From Corynebacterium sputi DSM 45148 (lineage in GTDB: Bacteria > Actinomycetota > Actinomycetes > Mycobacteriales > Mycobacteriaceae): 64,000 bases of DNA. A model generated the notes under the pieces. That model saw only the letters and a list, made by a program, of their open reading frames with translations, was not told where the DNA came from and did not search any database. Positions 1 to 6,920 of the stretch are shown here, one piece after another; positions within the stretch are counted from its first letter, which is position 1; each line of letters begins with the position of its first letter. Where the stretch lies: contig NZ_ATYV01000011.1 of NCBI RefSeq assembly GCF_000427865.1, positions 1-64,000 of the forward strand, given 5' to 3'. A program made the position numbers and the translations under genes.

Positions 1-53
1 TTGGGGTGTATCAAAGATCTTGGACAACCTCTTGAGGCGAGAGGATCGAGATC

Positions 54-347
54 ATGGCAGCGAGTTCGAGGCGGAAGTTCAGTCCGCAGTTCAAGGCCGA
101 GGCGGTGCAGCTGGTCCTGCAGAGTGACCGCTCGATTGCCGAGGTGGCCGGGGAGTTGGCGATCAACCCGGGCACCCTGGGCAACTGGGTTCAGAAGCAC
201 CGGCAGGCCAATCCGGAGCCGGACACGTCGATGAGTCCGGCCGACCACGGCAGGCTGGCCGAGCTCGAGGAGCAGAACCGCAAGCTGAAGATGGAAAATG
301 AGTTCCTAAAAAAAGCCGCGGCCTTCTTCGCCCGGGAGCAGGACTGA
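54..347 (+). CDS. IS3-family transposase OrfA (DNA-binding HTH)
   Basis: A 97-residue protein of the IS3 OrfA/InsE type. The N-terminal half carries a helix-turn-helix (KFSPQFKAEAVQLV, then IAEVAGELAINPGTLGNWV) for binding the terminal repeats. The C-terminal part (LAELEEQNRKLKMENEFLKK) is a leucine-zipper-like coiled coil of the kind used for OrfA/OrfAB multimerisation. The frame ends at 347 after the slippery A run at 308-314, which lets some ribosomes move to the -1 frame and make the fused transposase. The ATG at 54 directly follows a purine-rich stretch (GAGAGGATCGAG). Confidence 0.9.
   Translation: MAASSRRKFSPQFKAEAVQLVLQSDRSIAEVAGELAINPGTLGNWVQKHRQANPEPDTSMSPADHGRLAELEEQNRKLKMENEFLKKAAAFFAREQD
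308..314 (+). promoter_or_regulatory. A7 slippery site for -1 frameshift (OrfA to OrfAB)
   Basis: Seven consecutive A residues, read in frame 0 as CTA AAA AAA GCC, lie just before the OrfA stop. Slipping back one base enters the frame of OrfB, which is open from here to 1252. A AAA AAA/G heptamers are the established frameshift signal of IS3-family elements. A GC-rich stretch follows, but I did not establish a stimulatory stem-loop. Confidence 0.7.
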
Positions 348-400
348 ACGAGAAGTCAGCCCTGATCGAGGCGGAGAAGGCGAACTTTCCGATCGACTGG

Positions 401-1252
401 ATGTGCGCCCAGCTCGGCGTGGCCCGCTCGTCGTTCTACGCGTGGCGCGCCCGCGCCGGGCAGGTTACAGCCACCCAGGCGCGCCGCGAAGCGCTGAAGA
501 TGGAGGTCGAGCGCGTTTTCCATAAGCAGCGCGGCACTGCCGGGTGCCGGCGCATCGCTGCCATTCTCAATGACGAGGGGCACCCGGCCTCGGTGGGGCT
601 CGTGGCCGACCTGATGCGCGAGCTCGGCCTGGCGGCGATCCAGCGCAAGGCCTACAAACGCACCACCGTCCCGGACGAGAAAGCCCAAGTCTTCGCCGAC
701 AAGCTGGGCCGCGACTTCGCCCCCGAGAGTCACCGCCCGGGAGAGGCGCTGGTCGGCGACATCACCTACCTACGCACCGGCCAGGGGTGGCTGTACCTGG
801 CCACCGTGATCGACCTGGCCACGCGCAAGGTGATCGGGTGGCAGACCGCTGAGCACATGCGCGCCAGCCTGGTCGTCGACGCCCTGGAAATGGCCCGTAC
901 GCAGGGCCAAGCCGCCGAAGGGGCAATACTTCACTCCGACCACGGGTCTCAGTACACCTCCGACGAATTCGTCACCTACTGCACCCAGCACGGGTTCGTG
1001 CAGTCGATGGGCCGCACCGGGGTGTGCTGGGACAACGCCGCCGCCGAGACGTTCTTCGCCACCCTGAAAAACGAGATGTACCACCAGCAGGTGTTCCATA
1101 CCCGCGCCCGAGCACGGTTCGCCGTCGCCGAGTACATCGAGGTGTTCTACAACCGTCAAAGACCGCACTCCAGCCTGGGCTACCGCACCCCGGCCCAGGC
1201 ATGGGCCGACGCCCACAATCCCGCCGCCGAGGACCTAACCGAGGCGGCCTGA
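401..1252 (+). CDS. IS3-family transposase OrfB (DDE integrase core)
   Basis: DDE/rve-superfamily integrase. The first Asp lies in LVGDITYL, the second in ILHSDHGSQYTS, and the Glu in DNAAAETFFATLKNE; the tail YNRQRPHSSLGYRTP is typical of IS3 OrfB. The listed coordinates start at the first ATG (401), but this frame is open back to the A7 run at 308-314 and already encodes the family motif EKSALIEAEKANFPI upstream, so the functional product is most likely a fused OrfAB made by -1 frameshifting, about 399 residues from 54. There is no convincing ribosome-binding site before 401. Confidence 0.9.
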   Translation: MCAQLGVARSSFYAWRARAGQVTATQARREALKMEVERVFHKQRGTAGCRRIAAILNDEGHPASVGLVADLMRELGLAAIQRKAYKRTTVPDEKAQVFADKLGRDFAPESHRPGEALVGDITYLRTGQGWLYLATVIDLATRKVIGWQTAEHMRASLVVDALEMARTQGQAAEGAILHSDHGSQYTSDEFVTYCTQHGFVQSMGRTGVCWDNAAAETFFATLKNEMYHQQVFHTRARARFAVAEYIEVFYNRQRPHSSLGYRTPAQAWADAHNPAAEDLTEAA

Positions 1253-1299
1253 CACACCAGAAATCACCGAGGACCTGTCCACAATCCTTGACACAGCCC

Positions 1300-1953
1300 A
1301 TGTTCTACAGTGGCGATTCTCCGGCACTGAAGGACCACGCTCCGGACGTTCTCAGGAGTGCGTTCCGGATGCACAGCAGTCTACGAGGAGTTTCGACCCA
1401 CGTTGTCGAGCATGACCGAGATGCCCATCTGCATGTGGAGTTTTTTCATCATGGTGAAGTAGGAATACGCCTTACCGTCCATCAATTGGAAGTCCCGGTA
1501 AGTAACCATATTGAGAATCGTGCCAGGGAGCTCTATGGAGCATTGACCGCACTTGCAGGTCGGAAGGTTCCGTGGGAACAATTGTTCTCTGAGCGCTCCG
1601 GGGACATGCAGAACCTGACTCCGGGGCTGCACGACCCTGCGACAATAGCGGTCTTCGACTTTGTGCGGCATTGCCGTGTCTTCATCTCCAAAGACTGCAT
1701 GGTCCTGAAACTCCATATGCGTGCTGTTGGAGTTCGCCGACACCGCTCGGATTCTCGGATGTTGATGAAGGCTCTCGGCGAGGCGTTTGAGGCTGATGGA
1801 GTGAAGCGTATAGACATCGAGGAAGATTTCCCTTTAGAGCAGGGCATTGGTCCAACGGTCGCCGCACTGCTGATCTCCCCGGTGGCTATTTTTGCGTACT
1901 CATTGGTGTGGACTATTCAATGGTTCAGCCAGTGGCGTGATCGGGACAGGTGA
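1300..1953 (+). pseudogene. Hypothetical protein, probably 5'-truncated by the IS
   Basis: An open frame of about 217 codons runs from an ATG whose A is the last base of the IS (1300) to TGA at 1951-1953. No known domain is recognised. The C-terminus holds one hydrophobic segment (VAALLISPVAIFAYSLVW) followed by a short basic tail, so the product would be membrane-anchored. Codon use is less GC-rich at third positions than in neighbouring housekeeping genes. No ribosome-binding site or promoter precedes the frame because it abuts the right IS end, which suggests the element removed the original 5' end. An intact short gene starting at the ATG at 1369 is the alternative. Confidence 0.45.
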
Positions 1954-1962
1954 CGAATCCCA

Positions 1963-3204
1963 TCACTCCAGCAGTTCTTCCAGCACATCTAGCGCCCGGT
2001 TAATCGACTCAGGTTTCTGACAAAAACTGATCCGCAGTAGATTCGCCCAGTGCGGGTCAGTGTCGTCATGGACGAACGACGACACCGGGATTGCCCCAAT
2101 TCCGGTGAATTCCGGCATGCACATGCAGAGCTCGAAAGCGTTTGTCACCGGAACCCCAGCAGCTTGGACCGCCGGCAGCGAAGAGACGGCATCGATGATT
2201 GGGGAGCCGTCGATGAGAACGAAATACCCAGCATCGGCCGGATACACCGTCAGACCCATTTGCTGCAGCCGAGTGATCAGCATCGAATGATTGTCCCGCA
2301 GGATCTGCCGCAGTTCCTCGTGCCAGCCGGGGCTTTCAGTGAAGCCCTTAATCACGGCAGGCTCAAGCGGGGCCGCGCCGCCGAACGAGAGGAACTGCTT
2401 CGCGGCACTGACCGCCTCGATGAGCTCCGGAGCACCGAGCGCCCACCCGACCTTCCAACCAGTGAGGTTGAACGTTTTGCCGGCACTGGAGGCGATCACG
2501 GTCCGCTCGCGCATCCCCGGCAGCGACGCGATGGAGGTGTGTTCGTGCTCCGCGCCAAAGTTCAGGTGCTCGTACACCTCGTCAGAAAGAACTAGAAGAT
2601 CATGCTTCACGACGTCCACCGCCACCTCCCGTATCTCCTCTTCCGGGAATACCGCTCCAGTGGGATTGTGGGGCGAGTTCAAGATGATCATCGTCGTGTC
2701 ATCGGTGATGGCTGCGCGGATGGCGACTGGGTCGAGGTGCCAGTTGGAGCCGTCGCAAAGCAACGGGACGGAAGTGTACGTCGCGCCGGCCATGGCGACT
2801 GCGGCGCGATAGGAGTCGTAGAACGGCTCAATGAGGATGACGTTGTCACCGGGTTCAACGAGACCCAGGATGGTTGCGGCGATTGCTTCGGTGGCACCTA
2901 CAGTGATGATGCACTCATCGGTGGCATTCCAGTTTTCTCCAAGACGGGCGTTGCGGTCGGAACACACTGCTTCGCGCAGCGCGAGCAGACCACGAGGCGG
3001 GGCGTACTGGTTGTTACCGGAGGCGATTTGTCGCTGAGCCTCGTCCAGGACCACCGGAGGGGCCGGATAGTCAGGTTTGCCCTGGCCGAGGTTCGCGGCT
3101 CCGTGCTTGACGACCAGTGCTCCAACCGTGGAAAACACAGTTTCGCCAAGGGGGCGGAGGCGGGTGACGGTTCGGTCTTTCCGATCGGTGCGCGGGCTGT
3201 CCAT
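1963..3204 (-). CDS. PLP-dependent class I/II aminotransferase (DapC/kynurenine aminotransferase-like)
   Basis: A 413-residue fold-type I aminotransferase. Motifs in order: the N-terminal substrate-side loop NLGQGKPDYPAPP, YAPPRGLLALREAV, the PNPT-type motif ILNSPHNPTGAV, LSDEVYEHL with the PLP-contacting Asp and Tyr, and SSAGKTFNLTGWKVGW with the Schiff-base lysine. It resembles the actinobacterial group annotated as N-succinyldiaminopimelate aminotransferase or kynurenine/methionine aminotransferase; substrate cannot be read from sequence. The start at 3204 is supported by a -10-like TAGTGT (3217-3212, minus) seven bases upstream, giving a leaderless message, divergent from the hydrolase gene at 3249. 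Confidence 0.85.
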   Translation of the reverse strand: MDSPRTDRKDRTVTRLRPLGETVFSTVGALVVKHGAANLGQGKPDYPAPPVVLDEAQRQIASGNNQYAPPRGLLALREAVCSDRNARLGENWNATDECIITVGATEAIAATILGLVEPGDNVILIEPFYDSYRAAVAMAGATYTSVPLLCDGSNWHLDPVAIRAAITDDTTMIILNSPHNPTGAVFPEEEIREVAVDVVKHDLLVLSDEVYEHLNFGAEHEHTSIASLPGMRERTVIASSAGKTFNLTGWKVGWALGAPELIEAVSAAKQFLSFGGAAPLEPAVIKGFTESPGWHEELRQILRDNHSMLITRLQQMGLTVYPADAGYFVLIDGSPIIDAVSSLPAVQAAGVPVTNAFELCMCMPEFTGIGAIPVSSFVHDDTDPHWANLLRISFCQKPESINRALDVLEELLE

Positions 3205-3234
3205 GGGGACAACACTACGGCCTGGGCTGCCCCC

Positions 3235-3240
3235 TACAAT
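3235..3240 (+). promoter_or_regulatory. -10 element of a leaderless promoter
   Basis: TACAAT lies eight bases before ATG 3249, so transcription would begin at or next to the start codon. A -35 hexamer is not evident. The divergent aminotransferase gene has its own -10-like hexamer at 3212-3217 on the minus strand. Confidence 0.5.
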
Positions 3241-3248
3241 TGATCACC

Positions 3249-4277
3249 ATGGACGAGACGAACATCGAGCATTCGGGGGATTTCATCCCAGTCACCACGG
3301 ATGAGGGACGGCTGCGCCAGCTCGTCGATTATCTAGAGGAGCATGTGACGGCATTCTCCGAGGCACCGTCGATGGAACCGCCGGAGGAGGAGATCCAGGC
3401 TGCGCGGGACCGGGTCAATGATGTCCTGGCTCGTCGCGATGACAGCGTCGTCCACGCTGCGATGCTCGTACTTGGTGCCGGTGTCAATCACATGCTGCCG
3501 ATGGTGGCATACCTCCGGCCGGAGACCTCCTGGGAGGACATCGCACTGCAGGCCGGTGGCCACATCACCACCGCTACCGTCTTTACCCCATCGGAGCCGA
3601 CCGGCGCCTGCGTGATCGCACTGCACGGCGGTCCATGGTGGGCAGGCGACGGAGTTGCCCGCGAGAACATCTTTTCCCCGGACTGTGCTGCCCTCGCGGA
3701 GCGCTCCGGTGCGATTGTGGTGGACCTCGACTACCGATTGGGACCGGAGCATTCCACCGACGCCGCCGTCATCGACATTCTGGAGGCACTTACCTGGGCG
3801 AAGTCTCACCAGGGGATCGACTCGGACAAGATCGTGCTGTGGGCCAATGATGCCTCTGCACAGCCCGCCCTTGCCGCCGACCCAGAGGTAGCTCTGTTCG
3901 CGGTGACAAACCCAGTACTTCCTGGTGCGGACGTGACCGCCGACCGCCTCTCCCGCATCGGCGCTTTTCATGTTCAGACTGGCACTCATGATTCGGTCAC
4001 CTCGGGAGGAACCGAACTAGTGGCTGCCGCAGAAGAGAAGGCGATTCCGGCATCTGCGGAGTCATTCCTTTCTACCCATGAGGTCATTCCGCCGGCCGAG
4101 CGTCGCCGGAGGCTCACCGAATTGGCCAGGAGAATCCTGGAGTCAACCGGTACCTCCCGTGAACTGGCTGCCGATCCGGTCGGTGACTATGACAAAGACG
4201 CTATCGACCGCGACAACGAAGAATTGCGCGAGTCCGGGGCCGGCATCATGCCGGAAATCCCCGACCACCTGAAGTGA
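3249..4277 (+). CDS. Alpha/beta-hydrolase, HSL/acetyl-esterase type, atypical nucleophile motif
   Basis: A protein of 342 residues with an alpha/beta-hydrolase-3-like core. The oxyanion-hole motif is clear (CVIALHGGPWWAGDG), as is VVDLDYRLGPEH, the hallmark following beta-4 in hormone-sensitive-lipase-type esterases. Where GDSAGG is expected the protein reads WANDASAQP, so the usual Ser position is Ala and a Ser lies one residue later. A C-terminal His candidate is not obvious. It may be a shifted-nucleophile or non-catalytic member. The ATG at 3249 is preferred to the in-frame ATG at 3240 because TACAAT at 3235-3240 occupies the -10 position. Confidence 0.7.
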   Translation: MDETNIEHSGDFIPVTTDEGRLRQLVDYLEEHVTAFSEAPSMEPPEEEIQAARDRVNDVLARRDDSVVHAAMLVLGAGVNHMLPMVAYLRPETSWEDIALQAGGHITTATVFTPSEPTGACVIALHGGPWWAGDGVARENIFSPDCAALAERSGAIVVDLDYRLGPEHSTDAAVIDILEALTWAKSHQGIDSDKIVLWANDASAQPALAADPEVALFAVTNPVLPGADVTADRLSRIGAFHVQTGTHDSVTSGGTELVAAAEEKAIPASAESFLSTHEVIPPAERRRRLTELARRILESTGTSRELAADPVGDYDKDAIDRDNEELRESGAGIMPEIPDHLK

Positions 4278-4286
4278 TCGGGGATT
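4256..4286 (+). terminator. Stem-loop over the end of the hydrolase gene
   Basis: AATCCCCGA (4256-4264) pairs with TCGGGGATT (4278-4286) around a 13-nt loop that includes the stop codon. There is no T-run, so termination activity is uncertain. Confidence 0.35.
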
Positions 4287-4383
4287 ATCGGAGAACGTCA
4301 GCGGTAAACACTTCGGTGGACTCAGTTTCCTCTGGTTCCTTGGTGCGTTGACGTCTTTGAGGGAGGCTCCGACCTGCACTGAA

Positions 4384-4401
4384 TTTCGTCACGTGACGAA
4401 A
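4384..4401. repeat. 18-bp perfect palindrome
   Basis: TTTCGTCACGTGACGAAA is a perfect palindrome with a CACGTG core, in the gap between two convergent genes. Operator-like in symmetry but not next to any promoter I can see; it may belong to the neighbouring inverted-repeat element. Confidence 0.8.
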
Positions 4402-4422
4402 ATGTGCAGATCATAAGGTCGA

Positions 4423-4533
4423 TAAGACCCTCGCTGCGTGGCATTGAGTGCCTCGGAAAGTTGCACTTTGGAGCGAAAATCCGGCATAAATGCCACTGAG
4501 CGGGGAACTTACTGCCACGCAGCGAGGGTCTTA
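4423..4533. repeat. 111-bp element with 21-bp perfect inverted-repeat ends
   Basis: A 21-bp sequence (4423-4443, beginning TAAGACCCTCGC) recurs as its exact reverse complement at 4513-4533, separated by 69 bp. The right arm supplies the stop codon of the minus-strand gene ending at 4531. An internal 8-mer GTGGCATT (4438-4445) also pairs with AATGCCAC (4489-4496), allowing alternative hairpins. There is no coding frame and no T-run. It could be a miniature inverted-repeat element, an intergenic repeat or a bidirectional terminator with a large loop. Confidence 0.75.
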
Positions 4534-5181
4534 ACTTAACTTGTCCAGCGGCAGCAGGCGGTTGGGCGCGCGGCCTACTTCTTCCCATCGGCTGAGGTAG
4601 CGGGAAAGTTCCTGCCAGCGTCCCTCGGGAATCTCCTTCGCGATCTCGGCAACGACCTTCTTGTCCGGGGTTGCCCAGCACACCGGCACCGGCGTGATCT
4701 CGTCCCAGTGGATCGATGAGGCCTTGTGCTTTCCGGCGACAGCTACGGACGGCACCCTCGTGCCCACCACTCGCTTGGTGCCGTAGAGCTTCGTTACCGG
4801 CCGGATAGACAAAGCCAGGCGGGAATCAACGTTGGGTTCTGCGGCGGTCTCCACCAGGGACATGATGACCAGGGATCGGTCAGTTGCGTGGGCGACCATC
4901 GTCGCAGCCAGCGGCCACTCTGCATATAGCTTCTCTGCAGAACCAATCTGTTTCGGGACGCTGATCAGTGCGACGATGCAGCACAAGGTAATGAGGAACA
5001 GGACCGCTGCGATGATGATCGGCCACAGGCTGACACCACCGAAGTACAGCGTCGCGGCGCCAGCACCTGCGGAAATGATACCCAGGAGCACTGCTGAGAT
5101 CATCAGCTGCTTCTTCTGTCGGAAGTACTCGTTGTATTCCTTGACATGAGCGTCGTCAACGGGAATTGGGTAATCAGCCAT
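4531..5181 (-). CDS. Membrane protein of unknown function (DUF3239-like)
   Basis: A 216-residue protein. After a short charged N-terminus come two adjacent transmembrane segments (residues about 25-48, LMISAVLLGIISAGAGAATL, and 51-72, LWPIIIAAVLFLITLCCIVA), then a roughly 140-residue soluble domain with ALSIRPVTKLYGTKRVVGTRVP and a C-terminal acidic/basic helix. I recall similar corynebacterial proteins grouped as DUF3239, but no function is known to me. It is 15 bp from the XPB helicase gene start-to-stop order, so could be separately transcribed. Its stop codon lies inside the right arm of the 21-bp inverted repeat. Confidence 0.75.
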   Translation of the reverse strand: MADYPIPVDDAHVKEYNEYFRQKKQLMISAVLLGIISAGAGAATLYFGGVSLWPIIIAAVLFLITLCCIVALISVPKQIGSAEKLYAEWPLAATMVAHATDRSLVIMSLVETAAEPNVDSRLALSIRPVTKLYGTKRVVGTRVPSVAVAGKHKASSIHWDEITPVPVCWATPDKKVVAEIAKEIPEGRWQELSRYLSRWEEVGRAPNRLLPLDKLS

Positions 5182-5196
5182 GGTCAGATTCTATTC

Positions 5197-6870
5197 CTAA
5201 GGGGTATCGCCGGGCAGAGGCGGGCCGAGGAGTTCGTCTGCGTCCGCGATCCGGTAGGCGTAGCCCTGCTCAGCGAGGAAGCGCTGACGGTGCGCGGCGT
5301 ACTCAGTATCTAGTGTGTCGCGGCTGACCACTGAGTAGAACACCGCACCTCCACCATCACTCTTGGGGCGCAGCAGCCGACCCAAACGCTGTGCTTCCTC
5401 TTGCCGAGAACCGAACGTTCCCGAGACCTGGATCGCGACGGATGCCTCCGGGAGGTCGATGGAGAAGTTCGCCACCTTGGACACCACCAGGGTCGTTAAA
5501 TCGCCGGTGCGGAACCGCGCGAAGAGCTCCTCGCGCTTTTTATTGGAGGTGGATCCGTCGATCACCGGAACCTCCAGAGCATTGCCCAATTCCTCCAGCT
5601 GATCGAGATACGCACCGATCACCAGAGTTTGTTCACCCGCGTGCTTCTCGACGAGAGCTTTGATGATCGGCACCTTCGTGGCAGCGCATGCAGCCAATCG
5701 GTACTTGTCGGACTGCTCAGCAGTGGCGTAGACCATGCGCTCGGAGTCGGTCATCATCGAGCGTACCTCGATGCACTCGGCGGGGGCGATCCAGCCTTGG
5801 GACTCGATGTCCTTCCAAGGGGCGTCGTAACGCTTCGGTCCGATGAGACTGAAGACATCACCCTCCTGTCCGTCCTCGCGAACCAGCGTCGCCGTCAATC
5901 CCAGGCGACGACGGGACTGGAGGTCGGCACTCATGCGGAACACCGGAGCCGGCAGCAAGTGAACCTCGTCGTAAATGATCAGACCCCAGTCGCGGGAGTC
6001 GAACAGCTCCAGCGCACGGTATTCACCCTTGGTTTTGCGGGTGACCACTTGGTAGGTGGCAATGGTGACAGGACGGATCTCCTTCTTCTCGCCGGAGTAC
6101 TCGCCGATCTCGTCCTCGGTGAGGCTGGTGAATCGCAGGAGTTCATCGCGCCACTGTCGACCAGCGACGGTGTTTGTCACGAGGATCAAGGTGGTACGTC
6201 CCGCGTCGACCATGGCCGTTGCACCCACGAGGGTCTTGCCGGCACCACAGGGGAGCACCACGACTCCGGAGCCGCCTTCACGGAACGTATCGGCAGCTTC
6301 GCGCTGATAGGGGCGCAGTTCCCACTGCTCCTCATTGACCCATTCGATCGCGTGAGCCTCGCCGTCGACATAGCCAGCGGTGTCCTGAGCAGGCCATCCG
6401 ACCTTCAGCAGTTCTTGTTTGAGGCGGCCACGCTCGGAGGGATGCACCGTCCAGGTGTCGGGGTCGATCTGTTCGCCGAGCATCGGCCGGATCTTCTTGT
6501 GCCGGACGATCTCTGCAAGCACAGCTTTGTCCGAGGACTCCAGCGTCAAGCCGTGTGCCGGGTGCTTGGCCAGGGTCAAGCGGCCGTAGCGGTCCATGGT
6601 GTCGGCGACGTCGATAAGCAACGGTTGCGGGACCGGGAACCGGGAGAACCGCTCCAAGACATCGACGACCTGCTCGGCATCATGGCCCGCGGCGCGGGCG
6701 TTCCACAGAGCCAAGGGAGTGATGCGGTAGGTGTGCACGTGCTCAGGCGCACGCTCGAGTTCCGCGAACGGGGCCAGAGCCGCACGGGCGGCGTCAGCGT
6801 CCGCGTGTGCCGTCTCCAGCAGTACGGTCTTGTCTGATTGGACGATCAGTGGGCCATCGCCGAATGCCAC
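5197..6870 (-). CDS. XPB/ERCC3-type DNA repair helicase
   Basis: A 557-residue superfamily-2 helicase. The N-terminal ~190 residues form the XPB damage-recognition-like region. Motor motifs follow: Q-motif area WELRPYQREAAD, Walker A VVLPCGAGKTLVGA, motif II IYDEVHLLPAP (DEVH box), motif III LGLTATLVREDG, motif V SKVANFSIDLPEASVAIQVS and motif VI EEAQRLGRLLRPK. These match bacterial XPB, an ATP-dependent 3'-5' helicase implicated in repair. The downstream-in-order gene at 6921-9260 on the same strand is its usual actinobacterial neighbour, with a 50-bp gap, suggesting cotranscription. Confidence 0.93.
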   Translation of the reverse strand: MAFGDGPLIVQSDKTVLLETAHADADAARAALAPFAELERAPEHVHTYRITPLALWNARAAGHDAEQVVDVLERFSRFPVPQPLLIDVADTMDRYGRLTLAKHPAHGLTLESSDKAVLAEIVRHKKIRPMLGEQIDPDTWTVHPSERGRLKQELLKVGWPAQDTAGYVDGEAHAIEWVNEEQWELRPYQREAADTFREGGSGVVVLPCGAGKTLVGATAMVDAGRTTLILVTNTVAGRQWRDELLRFTSLTEDEIGEYSGEKKEIRPVTIATYQVVTRKTKGEYRALELFDSRDWGLIIYDEVHLLPAPVFRMSADLQSRRRLGLTATLVREDGQEGDVFSLIGPKRYDAPWKDIESQGWIAPAECIEVRSMMTDSERMVYATAEQSDKYRLAACAATKVPIIKALVEKHAGEQTLVIGAYLDQLEELGNALEVPVIDGSTSNKKREELFARFRTGDLTTLVVSKVANFSIDLPEASVAIQVSGTFGSRQEEAQRLGRLLRPKSDGGGAVFYSVVSRDTLDTEYAAHRQRFLAEQGYAYRIADADELLGPPLPGDTP

Positions 6871-6920
6871 GGAGATCCACCTTCCAGGTGCGTTCAGGGG
6901 AAACCACCATTATGCACCGG

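Larger units (their letters stand above)
2..1300 (+). mobile_element. IS3-family insertion sequence, complete
   Basis: A 1,299-bp element bounded by imperfect 25-bp terminal inverted repeats at 2-26 and 1276-1300, 20 of 25 positions matching, with ends TG...CA as usual in IS3-family elements. It contains two overlapping transposase frames, orfA and orfB, joined by an A7 slippery run. Both frames look intact, so the copy may be active. The left flank is cut by the window edge (only base 1 is outside), so the target-site duplication cannot be checked here. Confidence 0.9.
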
